Positions 12,190-24,315 of a DNA stretch of 64,000 nt are shown here, piece by piece. The stretch's first letter is position 1, and each line of letters opens with the position of its first letter. The notes under the pieces were generated by a model. That model had not been told where the DNA came from. It did not search any database and saw only the letters and a program-made list of their open reading frames with translations. A program made the position numbers and the translations under genes. Source of the stretch: Ipomoea triloba (lineage: Eukaryota; Streptophyta; Magnoliopsida; Solanales; Convolvulaceae); contig NC_044919.1 of assembly GCF_003576645.1 (NCBI RefSeq), forward strand, positions 31,107,468 to 31,171,467, read 5' to 3'.

Positions 12190-15100
12190 ATGATGGAGAC
12201 TTTGCCTCGGCGAGTAGAGACATGGATCAAAGACCAGAGTGCCAGGATCATGAGCCTCACGCGGCAGCCCCTGCAGTGGCGAATGGTGGTTAAGTGGCCC
12301 TGGGGCGACGGCAAGGGACAGAGGAAGCGAATTCAGGAGGAGTATGAGCGGAGGAAGAAGCAGCTCAAGGATCTCTGCTACGCCGTTAAAGCCGAATCGG
12401 TTCCCGATTTGCAGGACATCCTTTGCTGCATGGTGCTCTCCGAGTGTGTTTACAAGGTTATTGTATTGTCTCTATCAATTTAAATTTCGCGCAAGTTCAA
12501 TGCAATTTTAAGTGCAATGCTTGCTCTCTGGTAATTCAATCTTAGAGACCTCTAGGAATCCTTGCAAAATAAAGTGTTCAGTGTTCCTAATGTGTCTAAT
12601 TTCGATATTGTTGAGTTTTCTGAGTATTATATTGTGAACAAAACAAAATAGAGCTAATTATGATGCTTTTCTATAATAATTAGATGAATCAGTACCTTGA
12701 GCAAGCAAGGCAAAATAATTTTGTATCTATGAAAAGTGTGACATTTATGTAATAATTTCAGAAACCTGCTAGTGAAGTGATACGAGCAGTGAACAAGTTT
12801 AAGGCTGACTTTGGAGAAAATGTTATCTCCATAGAACGCGTTCAACCCTCTTCAGATCATGTTCCACACAGGTGCTTTGATATATCACATCTTTATTGTA
12901 CTGATGTTGAATTTTGGGCTCTACTCTTCCCTATTAATGTTTCAAGTTTGGGATGCTGTGTTTAACATTCACATTGAACATCCTCATACACCAGAGTGAC
13001 AGACACTTTTCATTTTACTTTCTAGGTATTTACTAGCTGAAGCCGGAGACACATTGTTTGCTTCTTTCATTGGGACAAAACAATACAAGTCAGTATTACT
13101 CTTATCATGTTCTCAAAAAATTTTTGGTTGTCATTCCAATATAAAATTTTCACTGTATTTCATTTGTTTCTCCCTTTTTCCATTTATAAAGGGATGTCAT
13201 GGCTGATGTGAATATATTTCAAGGTGCCATATTTCATGAAGATCCCGCAGAAGACCCCCTTAATGAGATTGAATCCACACAAGTGGACATTCAGAAGGAC
13301 AATGTTGAGAATTTCTCAAAAACTATGGACTTGATGCCTAAACCAACAAAAACTATGCCAAAACCAGCTGTTCACAGGGTATTAAAGCTTTCCCTTTATG
13401 TTAATGTTGGATAGGATTGATCTCATATATGTTTTGTGATGCCTTTATAGTGTGCTGTTTGTTTTATATATTTTTGTTTTCCTAATAATAGGGATTCATG
13501 GCTCGTGCTAAAGGAATACCTGCATTGGAGTTGTACAGGCTTGCCCAAAAAAAGAAACGGAAGCTTGTGTTATGTGGGCATTCACTTGGTGGAGCAGTAA
13601 GTTAGTTTTGCCTGTTCACTTGTTACTTATGTTCATCTTTTGTTTTTATTTTTGTTTGCATGTTTTTTAAATGTTTTAACACTCTATATGCTCACTTTTA
13701 CATGCTCTTCACCATGCCAAAAGCAGTACTATGAAAATAGGAAGATTTAATTGTATTTCTATATAAAAATATAAACTGAAGATCTTATATTTATATGCAC
13801 AAGGCGACAAGATGTCAAGATTTGGTTTGGGCTAAGCCCAATACTATAACCGCAGGATTACTTTTCTATATTCAACAAGTTGGAGCATATAGATCTATGC
13901 ACCAAGCTTGTACAAATTTGCGTTGTTTCTAGGTCCTCTAAGAGACTTGGTAAGGATATTTACTAGTTGATAAGCAATGCTGAGGAATCTTGCAGCCAAA
14001 CGGTTTATTCCACTTTTAGTCATCGACTTTGATTTTTTCACTTTTAGTCCATTTAAAAAATAAAATCAGTCTATATTTTGTGCAATCTTGCAATAAAATT
14101 ATATTCGTGAAATTTTCACAAATTAAGGGCGTTTAAATATTCTGAATTAAAAGTGAAATGTTTTTCAATTCAAAGATTATAAGAAAGAAAAAGTCATAGT
14201 AGGACCCAAAACAAAAATGCCACTATAGCCGAGTGACCAAAAGTGAAATAAACTCCAACCAAATATGATCTTCTCCTTATTGAAATGACAATCAACTTCT
14301 ACATGCTTGGCCCTCTCATTTTATTATCAATTCAATGTAATGTGCATTGCGGCTTGATTATGACATACCAAGTTCATTTGTGCAATTGTGCAACATCACC
14401 ATATCGTAACTCTTGAAGTAAGTGCTTCACCACAAAAGTTTAGAAGCGGCTAGGCCATAGAAAGGTACTTGGCATTAGCACATGATTTGACAGCCACATC
14501 TTATTTCTTACTCTTCTAGGATACTGGGTTGCCGACAAGAAAAACACAACACCCAAAGGTTGAGTGCTAGTCAAATGGACAACCTGCCTAGTTAGCATCA
14601 TATCCAACAATTTGAGTGAGACCTTTGTCTTCATAAAGAAATGGGAAATTGCAATTTTGGTATTTCAGATTCTAACTGTTCATTTCTGTAAAAATAGTCC
14701 CCAATTATGACAAGTGTTGGTAATTTTGTTCCTTTACCCTAACAGAAATCATCTCATTATCTAAGTAGTTAATGCAAGTCACATGAGGGTAAAATTGTAA
14801 ATCAGTATTTGGGTCATCTTCCCTCCCTTTGTTATCGAATTGGAAACAGAAAATCCCCGAATTTTGAAGACTATGACTCCCATGAACCCTAACTCAGAAA
14901 TCTAGCCTATTGCTCGACCAAGTTATACTGATTTCTATTTGGGTTGAAGGTGGAGAGTTAAAGTTTAGGATTTCGGGGGTGAAACAGGTTATTCACATTA
15001 ATTGTCTCCTCTACTAGTGCCTAGCCAATACAAGCATGGGTAGGGAGAGCTACCATTCATTCTGCTTACTGTCCAAACAATTCAAAGCTAATTGAATTAA

Positions 15101-18100
15101 GAGTGGAGATTTTTTTAAAGGGAGAATAAGACAACAATTAACAATTTGGCATTGACCTTCATTTGGTTTTTTTCAGCCTTTGCATTTACAACTATTTTTA
15201 CAAAAGTGAATGACTAAAATAACTAGTCACACATAACTGAGGGACCAAAACTGCAATTTTTCATAAACAAATATTTGCTCCAATAGATTGATACCATTTG
15301 AAAGTAGAAAGATTTAATTGTATTTCTATATACTGTCTAGAAATATATAGAGAAGATCCTATATTTATATATGCAAGATACAATTTGGACAACAGCTGAA
15401 TACTATAACCCTAAGATTACTTTCCTATCTTCAACACACTTGGTGGATCAGTAAGTTTGTTTTGCTCACTAATTTACTAGTTATCTTTTTTTTTTTTTTT
15501 TTAATATGTTTTTTGTTTTAATGTTTAATACTGTAATCTGTATGCTCGCTTTTACATGCACTTCACTGTACTGAAAGGAATTATCTGGCTTTACTTTTCA
15601 GGTTGCAGTCTTAGCAACTCTTGCCATTTTAAGGGTTGTTGCTGCTTCATCAAAAGAACATGAAAAAGTTCAGGTGAAATGTGTCACATTCTCCCAGCCA
15701 CCAGTTGGAAATGCTGCCTTAAAAGAGTATGCTTTATTTTACCTCCTTTTTCTTTTAGTGATTTTAATTGTGTTGTTGTTAACTAGTTTCCTAAATTTTC
15801 TTCTTCAGCTATGTGAATAGTAAAGGGTGGCAGAATTACTTCAAAACCTATTGTATTCCAGAAGATTTGGTGCCTCGTATATTGTCTCCTGCATATTTTC
15901 ACCACTATAATGCTCAGTCTCTACCTACTCCAGCTGATGTTGGTGGTTCGTCATCCTTTTCAAAACCAAGAGGGGTGGATACGCAGAAGTCTGAAAAGGG
16001 CAAAGAGAATGAAGGAGAGCAGCTGGTGTTGGGTGTAGGTCCAGTTCAGAACCCATTTTGGAGACTTTCTAGGCTTGTGCCTTTGGAGGGTGTTAGAAAC
16101 CGGCTTTATAGATATACAGGAAAGAAAGCTGAACCTCTTGAGTCATCTGCCAGCAGTGGTTCTGCATTACTGTCCTCAGTTAATGATATAACTACTGCCC
16201 CACAGTCTCTTGAAATTCAGGAGGGTTCTGATGGCATTACTCTTCGACCATTGCCTCAGACAAATGAAGATACTTCTGGTGAACTGAAGAATGGAAAATC
16301 ATCTGCCAGTAATGGGGACAAGGGGGCACGCAGAATAATTCCTTCATTACCTTCATATGTACCTTTTGGTCAGGTTGATATATTTCCCTTGCTTCCTCCA
16401 TGAGCTGTGGTCTTTTTCACTTTATAAGTGGCCATTAACATTATCAGAATGGAGTCTCAATTGATAACATTTAGAAATGTGGATGCAAGGCAGGTTTATA
16501 GCATGTTTGGTTGCCCAAATCATTGCTGATGAAAACAAAAAGAAGAAGAAAATCTCCTTCTGTTTAAATTCCTTCCCTTTCTTCTTCCTCTTATATTATG
16601 CCTTAGAGCTTAATCAAGCTTTTCAAAAATATCTTTAATTGTGTTACTTTTGATCTTAGAAAGAGCGCTTCTAAGAATTTGGTTGATTTCGTTTATTTTC
16701 CTTGTTTCATACGAGTAGTTTTTAAGGTGAGACACCAGTATGGTCATTTCTGTTTTAGTTGTCATTAAGAGCTTATATGTTTGCTACTTTGTCAGTCAGG
16801 TGATATTGAGCTTATGATTTTGTTAAACTTACTTTTGTATGTGAAAATTTTTATTAACTACATCATTTTTGGCAGCTTTTTCTTCTGGGGAATTCATCTA
16901 TAGAGTTTCTATCTAGTGCAGAATATTCAAAATTGACATCGGTATGAGTTCTATTTGCTGACTATTTTTTACCTCAGTTTCTCATATTTGGCTAGTATCC
17001 TTGTATCATCTTCCACAGCCTGAAAATAAATGAATAAGTAAAAAAGAGGAGTTTGACAGAAATTCTCTCATTTTGCTTGCTTTCTTATGGAAAAGACTTT
17101 TTCAGGTCAGATCTGTGATTGCTGAAGTAAGAGAACGGTTTCAGTCACATTCAATGAGGTCATACAGGGCACGGTTTCAAAGGTTATTCTACTACTTACA
17201 CTGAGCTTCTTTATCTCTCGTCCTTTATTTGTTATGCCTATGATTTCTTAATATAGTTGGAACTGGTTTTACCAATGTGACACTGAGCTTGATCATGTGG
17301 CTGTGAATGATTGTGGATTCTGATTGTCTTACAGAATTTATGAACTCTGTATGAGTGATGACACTTCAACTTTTCTGGGGATGGAACAAGGGAAGAAACA
17401 ATTTCCACAGTTGCAAAAATGGTTAGGCATTTCGGTTGCTGGCGGTGCTGTTGAACTTGGGCATATTGTAGAGTCTCCCATTATTCGGGCCGCTACCTCA
17501 ATAGTTCCTCTTGGTTGGAGTGGTGTTCCTGGTGACAAGAACTCAGACTCTTTGAAAGTCGACATTTCTGGTTTTGGATTACATTTGTGTACACTTATCC
17601 AAGCCCGGGTTAATGGTCACTGGTATGACTTTCATCCTATTTTGAATACATAGCAGTTGGTATGTATTTTGACTTTTTGAGTATTGAAGTGTGAAACACA
17701 AGCCTGCTTTGTCCTCAGTGAACAATATGTTCCACTTAAGAAACCAAGTCCATATTTATCCACCAGACCTAAGAGCAAGAAACAACAATTGTTAATGGGG
17801 TGCTAACTTTTTTCTATGGCTACATGGCTTTATTATTTATTACTGGAGGTGGCCTTTACTGATTTATACTTTTATTATTGTGCATTATTAGTAAAGATGT
17901 GGGAAACCTGTTATTGCTTCTTGTCACAGAACAAAATCTGCTACCAAAATGTCATAATGTTGATTGTTATTTGATGCCCTGATTCATGAAACTTAAATTA
18001 GGTGTTCAACAACAGTGGAGTCTTTTCCTTCACAGCCAGTTTACTCTGCAAATCATGGAGAGCTTCCAGAAATACAGCACATGCAAATTTCAGTTGGAGC

Positions 18101-19763
18101 TCCATTGAGAAGGCCACCAAAGCATCACATGGGTGATGATGTGTTACTGCCAATGTACTCTCCCATTAATTCTACCCACATTGATCTGCAAAAAAAGCAA
18201 GATGTAACATCTAGTGAGGGAAATTTTTTACGTCCAGATGGGTTAGATCTTGCCATTTTTTGTACGACAGATTTTACTACTGTCTCAAGAGAGGTGGACA
18301 TCAGAACCCGCAGAGTGCGATTAATTGGCCTAGAGGTACTGCTTCCTCCTTCCTGATTAACTTCTATATGCTAATGAAAATTAATGGCAATAACTAATGC
18401 TTATGCATGGTGTAGGGCGCTGGTAAAACTTCTCTACTAAAGGCAATTTTGGATCAAGGAAGAAGCACTTTCAGTGACTGTGCTGAGAATCTGCATTTGG
18501 ATGCTGATGTTCAAGAAGGTATCCTTGGTGGCTTGTGCTACACAGATTCAGCTGGGGTTAATTTGCAGGTGGTTTTCTTTCTATTCTCCCATTCTTTATT
18601 TTCTTTTTCTTGCCACTTTTCATAACAGTTTTTCTTTTTGAAAGGTCTTTCTGATGGGCGTCTTTTCTATATTATTATGCTATACTGTAGCTTAACTTGA
18701 GGTTTCTATTAGAGTCAAGTAATTTGCTTCAGCTGTATTCCATTGCCTTCCATACATGCTCCATTGCTTTAAATTAATTTTGTAATTTCCATGGAGATTT
18801 TTTTCTCTTATGCATGTCGGTGAATTACTGAAAATAGCTTTTGAGCTATAGCTTCTCTTACTCAAATTGCAAAGAGCTTATGGTTTGAGGAATTGATTTG
18901 TTTGTTTGTTTGTTTTTTCCCAGAATTTGAAAATGGAGGCATCTCATTTCAGGGATGAACTGTGGACAGGAATTCGTGATCTTAGTAAGAAAACAGATTT
19001 GATTATTCTTGTTCATAACTTGTCTCACCGAATACCTAGATACAGTGAATCAACTACAACACAGCCGAAACCAGCTCTATCGCTTCTCTTGGACGAGGCT
19101 AAATCTCTTGGAATTCCATGGGTGCTTGCTATTACAAACAAATTTTCTGTTAGCGCACATCAGCAAAAGGCAGCTATAGATTCTGTTCTTCATGCATATC
19201 AAGCGTCTCCTAGCACAACTGAGGTTATCAATTCGTGTCCCTATGTTCTGCCCAGTGCATCAACCGCTCCTCTATCTTGGAAAACAGAGGGGGTAGGTCC
19301 CAAAGAAATTATAGGTGCTCATAAGCTGATTTTTGCTCCACTTAAACTTGTAACCAGACCTTTCCGGAAGAAAGATTCTGTTTTCCCAGTAGAGGGTGTA
19401 TCTACTCTCTGTGAAGTTATACACCGTGTGCTTCGTAGCTATGAGGAAGCCGCCTTACAGGTAGACTGTATTTAAATCATCATCATCTCCCTCATGTAAT
19501 CATGTTTTATTAATCATTATTTTTTCACGATATTAGTGTCTCAAACCTAATGCTCATCTTCATCGTCTCTGAAGGAGTTTGCCAAAGACAGACTATTCTT
19601 TGAACTGATCAAGGAGCATGCAGCCGCTGCAAATGCAACTAGAGAGGCAAAGGCCAAGGAAAACGCTCTTTCTGCGGCTACCGTTGGAGCATCCCTTGGC
19701 GCGGGTCTTGGCATTGTGTTGGCAGTAGTAATGGGTGCAGGATCTGCTTGGAGAAAGCCTTGA
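12190..19763 (+). CDS. Class 3 lipase with P-loop GTPase-like domain and C-terminal membrane segment
   Basis: Fourteen exons: 12190-12456, 12762-12871, 13026-13088, 13192-13378, 13492-13596, 15602-15726, 15809-16373, 16876-16941, 17106-17182, 17335-17622, 18002-18335, 18416-18568, 18924-19460 and 19575-19763. All introns are GT-AG and the frame stays open for 1021 residues. The lipase part carries the nucleophile elbow GHSLGG (238-243, Ser240) and TFSQPPVGN downstream, as in Lipase_3 alpha/beta hydrolases. A low-complexity insertion follows. The C-terminal third is different: Walker A GLEGAGKT (727-734), a DSAG G3-like box (773-776) and a TNKF G4-like box (851-854), which together suggest a GTPase fold. 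A charged helix and a Gly/Ala/Val-rich hydrophobic segment (about 994-1014) end the protein. Arabidopsis has a lipase class 3 protein of similar size (I believe At3g07400). Substrate and membrane are unknown. Either ATG at 12190 or 12193 could start it. Confidence 0.9.
13583..13731. repeat. Flanking duplication of the intronic LTR element, left copy
   Basis: It begins CACTTGGTGGAGCAGTAAGT, spanning the last bases of lipase exon 5 and its splice donor, and runs to the left LTR edge. A diverged copy starts exactly at the other LTR edge (15437). Confidence 0.75.
14020..14250. repeat. Fold-back repeat inside the LTR element
   Basis: TTATTCCACTTTTAGTCA at the left end pairs with the inverse TGACCAAAAGTGAAATAA at the right. 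This is probably a small inverted-repeat insertion. No coding content. Confidence 0.5.
14445..14635 (-). pseudogene. Copia RNase H remnant
   Basis: With stops ignored, the minus strand resembles the Copia RNase H end: GYDAN-AGCPFD-HSTFGCCVFLVGNPVS-KSKKQ. Stops replace residues usually W or R, consistent with decay. It confirms the minus orientation of the LTR element. Confidence 0.55.
14645..15265. repeat. Inverted-repeat insertion inside the LTR element
   Basis: The left end AATTGCAATTTTGGT matches the inverse of ACCAAAACTGCAATTTTT at the right end. The body contains no coding sequence. It may be a separate non-autonomous element nested in the retroelement. Confidence 0.45.
15437..15585. 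repeat. Flanking duplication of the intronic LTR element, right copy
   Basis: It begins CACTTGGTGGATCAGTAAGT immediately after the LTR edge. Like the left copy it later contains a TATGCTC-CTTTTACATGC-CTTCAC block. It keeps a good GTAAGT donor inside the intron. A poly-T expansion distinguishes it. Confidence 0.75.
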
Positions 19764-20040
19764 AAATTTTTGACATGGTTTTAGGCACATTGAAATGGTT
19801 AGGTTTTGCATTCAAATGTGAATACATGTACAATAGTTCTGATTAGGCGAGATAAATGGTATAAACTGTTTATTCTTTTAATTGTTTCGACTCATTGCTC
19901 TTTCTCCCATCCATCTCTTCATACTACAACAAATTGGGATTTACCCAGTACACACTCTACAACAATCTTGAAAACATAAAAACTGCATGAGGGGATCCAA
20001 AAAAATTCTCTAATTTCTCCTCAAAACAGACATGAAAAAA
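19764..20040. other. Intergenic between convergent lipase and RABA5 genes
   Basis: Only 277 bases separate the two stop codons, so it must hold both 3' UTRs. No other structure is seen. Confidence 0.6.
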
Positions 20041-21180
20041 CTAGGTGGAGCAACATGCGTATTTGCTCTTGCATTCAGCTCCATTTGCAAGGGCGAGGGC
20101 GGCAAGGTTAAGCCGATTGGCAGACAAATCAGGCTTGTAATCGTGGGAGCAGGCAACTCTCTTGCAAACATTCTTGTATATCTCCCTTGTAACAATGTCA
20201 AAGGCGGCGACGACGTTAGTAGAGTCCAAAGCAGATGTCTCTATAAAGAACAATCCTTCTTGCTCTGCAAGGCACTTGCCTTGTTCCACGCTCACACCTC
20301 TGATCTCCTCCAAATCACACTTGTTTCCTACCAGAATCTTCGCTGTTGCAGTATCACAGTGAGCTGCAATGCATCATGCAATCCATATAGTCAGACAAAA
20401 AATACCTCCCACAATAAATAAATAATAGGACAGATCAAAAGTTCCCTTCGCTCTAGCCTCACAGGATATAGAAGAGTAAATTATAGTGATTCAGCAATTC
20501 ATAAGGTGGGAGGATACACTATATGAATATAACTTCCGCAACTCTGTCAATGCCAATTTATCACCTAGAAAATAATAATTTATTTATCTTTTTAAAGTTA
20601 AACCGTGAAAGCCTGACATTGTAAAAGTACCAATAAACATCAGCCTAAGTTGCTTATAAACAATCTTACGATCTTTAACTGATAAAGAACAAGAGTCAAA
20701 CTAGCCTAAGTTGCTCAGTTTCTATATAAAATTAAATTTGAAACAGTTAACCAACTTGATTAGAATTGACACATGTTGAATTAGTATTATTTAGTAAAAT
20801 GACGAGTAAAATGCAGTATTTAACTAAGTAGAAAGGGCATTCGAAAGCTTACTATTGAGCTCTTCAATCCAGCGTTTGGTGCTGTCAAAAGTAGGCGTAC
20901 GGGTAACGTCATAGACGATGAGAGCGCCGACGGCGCCTCTGTAATAAGCGGAGGTGACGGAGCGGAAGCGCTCTTGACCGGCGGTGTCCCACACCTGGAC
21001 CTTGACCTCCTTGCCATCGACCTCCACCGCCTGCGTCTGGAACTCCACTCCAATGGTGGTTTTGGAGTTGCTATCAAACTCGTCTCTCGCGAACCTGGAC
21101 AGCAGGTTTGATTTCCCCACTGCGGAGTCTCCGATCACTACTATCTTGAACAGATACTCCCCTTCTTCATCCGCCCCCAT
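20041..21180 (-). CDS. RABA5: RABA5-type Rab GTPase
   Basis: Minus-strand exons 21180-20853 and 20363-20041 join to 216 residues, the usual Rab size with the single intron position common to RABA genes. Motifs present: P-loop GDSAVGKS (17-24), TTIGVEF in switch I (41-47), WDTAGQE (64-70, Gln69 intact), NKCD (123-126) and ETSAL (151-155). The C-terminus CCST carries a dicysteine for geranylgeranylation, so the protein should cycle on membranes. The sequence is closest in feel to RABA5 (Rab11-like), which acts at the trans-Golgi network and recycling endosomes. The exact RABA5 subgroup (a to e) cannot be settled by eye. Confidence 0.93.
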
Positions 21181-22060
21181 TATATTTTCCCCTGCTCCTC
21201 TCTCTCAACTCTCAAGATCACTATTAGTACTTGAATGGAGAAAAATGGGAACATGGCTTTTAAGTTGTATTGCAGGGAGGAGGGGAGAGACAATAATTTA
21301 GCGCGCAGAAATGAACTGCGCGATTAGCGCATTAATTTAATCTCAATGCTCCTCCGCACTTTCTCTTTTCCCAAACTTTTCAATTTATTGTCAAAATCTT
21401 ATTTTCACTTCATAATTTTACACCCTAATATTCAACTTCTGCCGTAACAATACATTTTTTTATTCATTAAAAATTGATCAACAAGAACTTTTTCTTTTAA
21501 GAGTAAAGGTAGATTACTGCATAAGAGCTGAAATAAAGTTATTAGAGAGTAGAGACGGAGTCCCAAACTCGCAGTGCAATGAGTTTGTCTGGAGATAGAT
21601 CATTGCAGGTAGAGAATGAGCTATTATATTGAAAGATTTTTTTATTTTTTTTTGAAAACATATTAGAAGATCTAGAAACTAAACGAATAGAGCAAGAAAG
21701 AAAAGATGAAAATAAAGAAGATAACAAGAAAATTGAGAAAGAAAAATATATCATAGTCATTTTCATTAATAATTGTTATATAGCATCAACATTTGTGGAT
21801 CTTACTTGGTTTTTACAAATTTAAAAATTATGGATGTGCTTTTAACTAGTGTGAGAAGGATTTTTTTTATTTTTCTTTGTAAGTTTCTGTAAATAAATTA
21901 AAGTTGCGCGCATAAATCTTCTTTGTTTATTTTTTTTAAACTTTTGCAGAAATCTATTTTTCTTTACTTCCTCTTTCCTCTGCACTCACTTTTCTACCTG
22001 ACCTGATAAAAATCACCAAAAAACTAATACTACTAAGAATGCTCTAATTGAAAATGTTAT
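21181..22060. other. RABA5 upstream region and a probable GAGCATCC-family MITE end
   Basis: The first 150 bases are the RABA5 leader and promoter. Around 21880-22046 a pyrimidine-rich stretch ends AAGAATGCTCTAA, the reverse of the GAGCATCC-type element end also seen at 32160 and 47556. The left end was not found. Confidence 0.35.
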
Positions 22061-23937
22061 AAAAGTCTATGGTCTGAATCTCAATTTCTTTTATGAAATC
22101 TCCGCAACCGCGTAAGCAATCCATTTATTTTCTTGCTGGATTTGGGCCTTTTGGGCTATATGCAAAAGAACTACATGAACCATATGTAGGCCCAATTCAA
22201 AACCCTACATGCCAATCTATTTTATATTATTTAATAATAATAATAATTATTATTATTTTCAGATGAATGGACTGAGTGAGTATGATGCTTTCAACTTTTC
22301 CCCAACTGCCCACTAATAAAATAAAATAAAATAATTTCTTACGTAATGTTTTGTGATTATACACAAAAGTCATAGTGGAAAATGACTGATCATACCGTAC
22401 TTTATTGACGGAAAATGCAAGCTTTTACCCTATCAGTATTATTAGGCAAAAAGGTTAGGCCAAAGTCCTCAAAAAGAGACAAAAAAAAATTGCATACATA
22501 ATATAATGGTATATATGCTTAATGCTCTCATGACTTTTAGAGCCATGGAATAACCGTACCAGTTTCTTTGGCACATCATAGCTTTTTTTACAGAACATTG
22601 AACCCGGTTATAAATCCACTATCTCTTTCCTTGCATATATAACACGAGTTTCATGTCACACTGATATATCGTGTTTTAAATTATTACGTTAATGGTTTAA
22701 TAAACAAGTTTGAAATTGAAAATTAAACAAATTAAGATGTGTGACATTACGTTGCGTGCTGCTACGATATTTGTCTTGTCTGTAGTATATAAAAGAAAGC
22801 ATATTCATTTTATTTCTTTTATAACATATATACTCTAGAATTTCAGTCATACTGATATTACATATTTTAATTTGTTACATTAAGCCACAATTTGTGCATG
22901 TGCTTGCAACCATTTCATCCCTGTCAGAACCATGTCATATTTTGTATATATAGTGCCATCAAGCTGAAGTCATTATAGGGTACTTTTTGGGCATCTTGTA
23001 TATAGGAGATCATATCTAAGAGCTTCCACATGACGGGAATTTTTTTTTTTTCTGGATTTTTAGTGATGAGAGATGAGAGAAGGGAGAGAAGAGACTTTGT
23101 TTTTTGTTTGACATGAAAAAGAAAGTGAAGTCATGTGTGGACGGGACTTGTGTACTCAATGCACATACTCTCTGGACACATCAAGTGATTGTCAAGTAGT
23201 GACCACTTGCCTTTTTTTTTTTTTTTAATTTATTTATTTATTTTTTTTTTTTTTATCGCAACAGAGGTGTCTTTGCCAAATTGATTTTTTTTATGTGAAT
23301 AGATCTTTCAACTGTTGTAAGTATTGCAATTACTATTTTTGACAAGTTTTTATTTATTTTTAACTTTTTGATTTTTTATTTGTTAATTCTAATTTTGTAA
23401 TTATATTACTCTTATTGAATGTATGTTAAAATTGTAAAAATGTAAAAGAAATAGTGAACAAATTACAAATATGATGATATGACAATGATATATACTTTTA
23501 AAAGTGAAAATTTTGCATTGATAAAGATAGCCTAATACAAAATGATTGTATTATAATCTTCAGAGTTTTTACCACTCTTGTCTAGAAATTTTGATGTATA
23601 AGGTAAATAATAGAATATGATGGTCTAAAGGTTTTCTCCTATCAAAACAACATTATGAATTTTGTTAGATTGGTCAACCATTTATTTATTTTGCATACAT
23701 GATGTAATATGTAAGAATAATTCAAATTTAATCCAAAGAATCAAACTTTTACTCAAGAAAATACTAACCATGTCATTGCATTAACAATTTAATTACCCCC
23801 ATCCAAACAATTAGATGAATAAATTTTATTTTTATCACAATAACACTATTGCATTGTTAATGCAATGCCATGGTCAGTATTTTCCTAATCTAAAATCACA
23901 TTCAAATTATATTTTTAGGGTAACATATTATGTGTAG
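22061..23937. other. AT-rich intergenic sequence without a gene
   Basis: Contains short ATT runs (22229-22257), T-rich tracts (23041-23052 and 23214-23254) and an element-like start CTAAGAGCTTCCACAT at 23017. No open frame resembles a known protein. Confidence 0.4.
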
Positions 23938-24315
23938 TGTTGTAAAAATCGGTCTAGGTGGCCGTCTAGGTGCTAGGCGTCCCTAGACTGAATTGAAACG
24001 ATTTCAATCCCAAGCGACTTTTAGTCGGCTGGACAACTAATCGGCGAAGTTGAGCGCTTAACTTGGTTGAGTTGGTGCCCAACTCGGGCGTGTGTTTTTT
24101 TTACCTGCTTGATGTACTACTTCTCTTCTATATTCTTCCAGTCATGTACTCAACTAACCATTTAACATATGCAGTTGACTAATTTGAAGATTATAATAGT
24201 CTATCAACTCTCATCTCTGAGTGAAAAAAGTAGAGACAATATTTTCGGATTACTCGGCCGCCTAGGCACCCTTGGGCACTCGACTAAGGCTTAGCACTTT
24301 CTGTAACATTGATTA
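23938..24315. mobile_element. MITE-like element with CTAGGCG-type repeats
   Basis: The left end GTTGTAAAAATCGG is an imperfect inverse of the right end TTTCTGTAACA. The subterminal regions carry GC-rich repeats such as GGCCGTCTAGGTGCTAGGCG and GCCGCCTAGGCACC that stand out from the AT-rich surroundings. This composition fits a widespread plant non-autonomous DNA element. The target duplication is not clear. Confidence 0.5.

Larger units (their letters stand above)
13732..15436 (-). mobile_element. Degenerate Copia-type LTR retroelement in lipase intron 5
   Basis: Two diverged direct repeats of about 140 bp (13732-13877 and 15299-15436) read TGTTGAA...TTTTCA or ...TTTCA on the minus strand, with TG...CA ends. 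Two bases inside the right repeat lies TGGTATCA (minus strand, 15296-15289), the start of an initiator-tRNA-Met primer binding site. This sets the right repeat as 5' LTR and the orientation as minus. The internal region keeps only a broken RNase H remnant and inverted-repeat insertions. The flanks show no 5-bp target duplication but a far longer one of about 150 bp. Confidence 0.75.
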
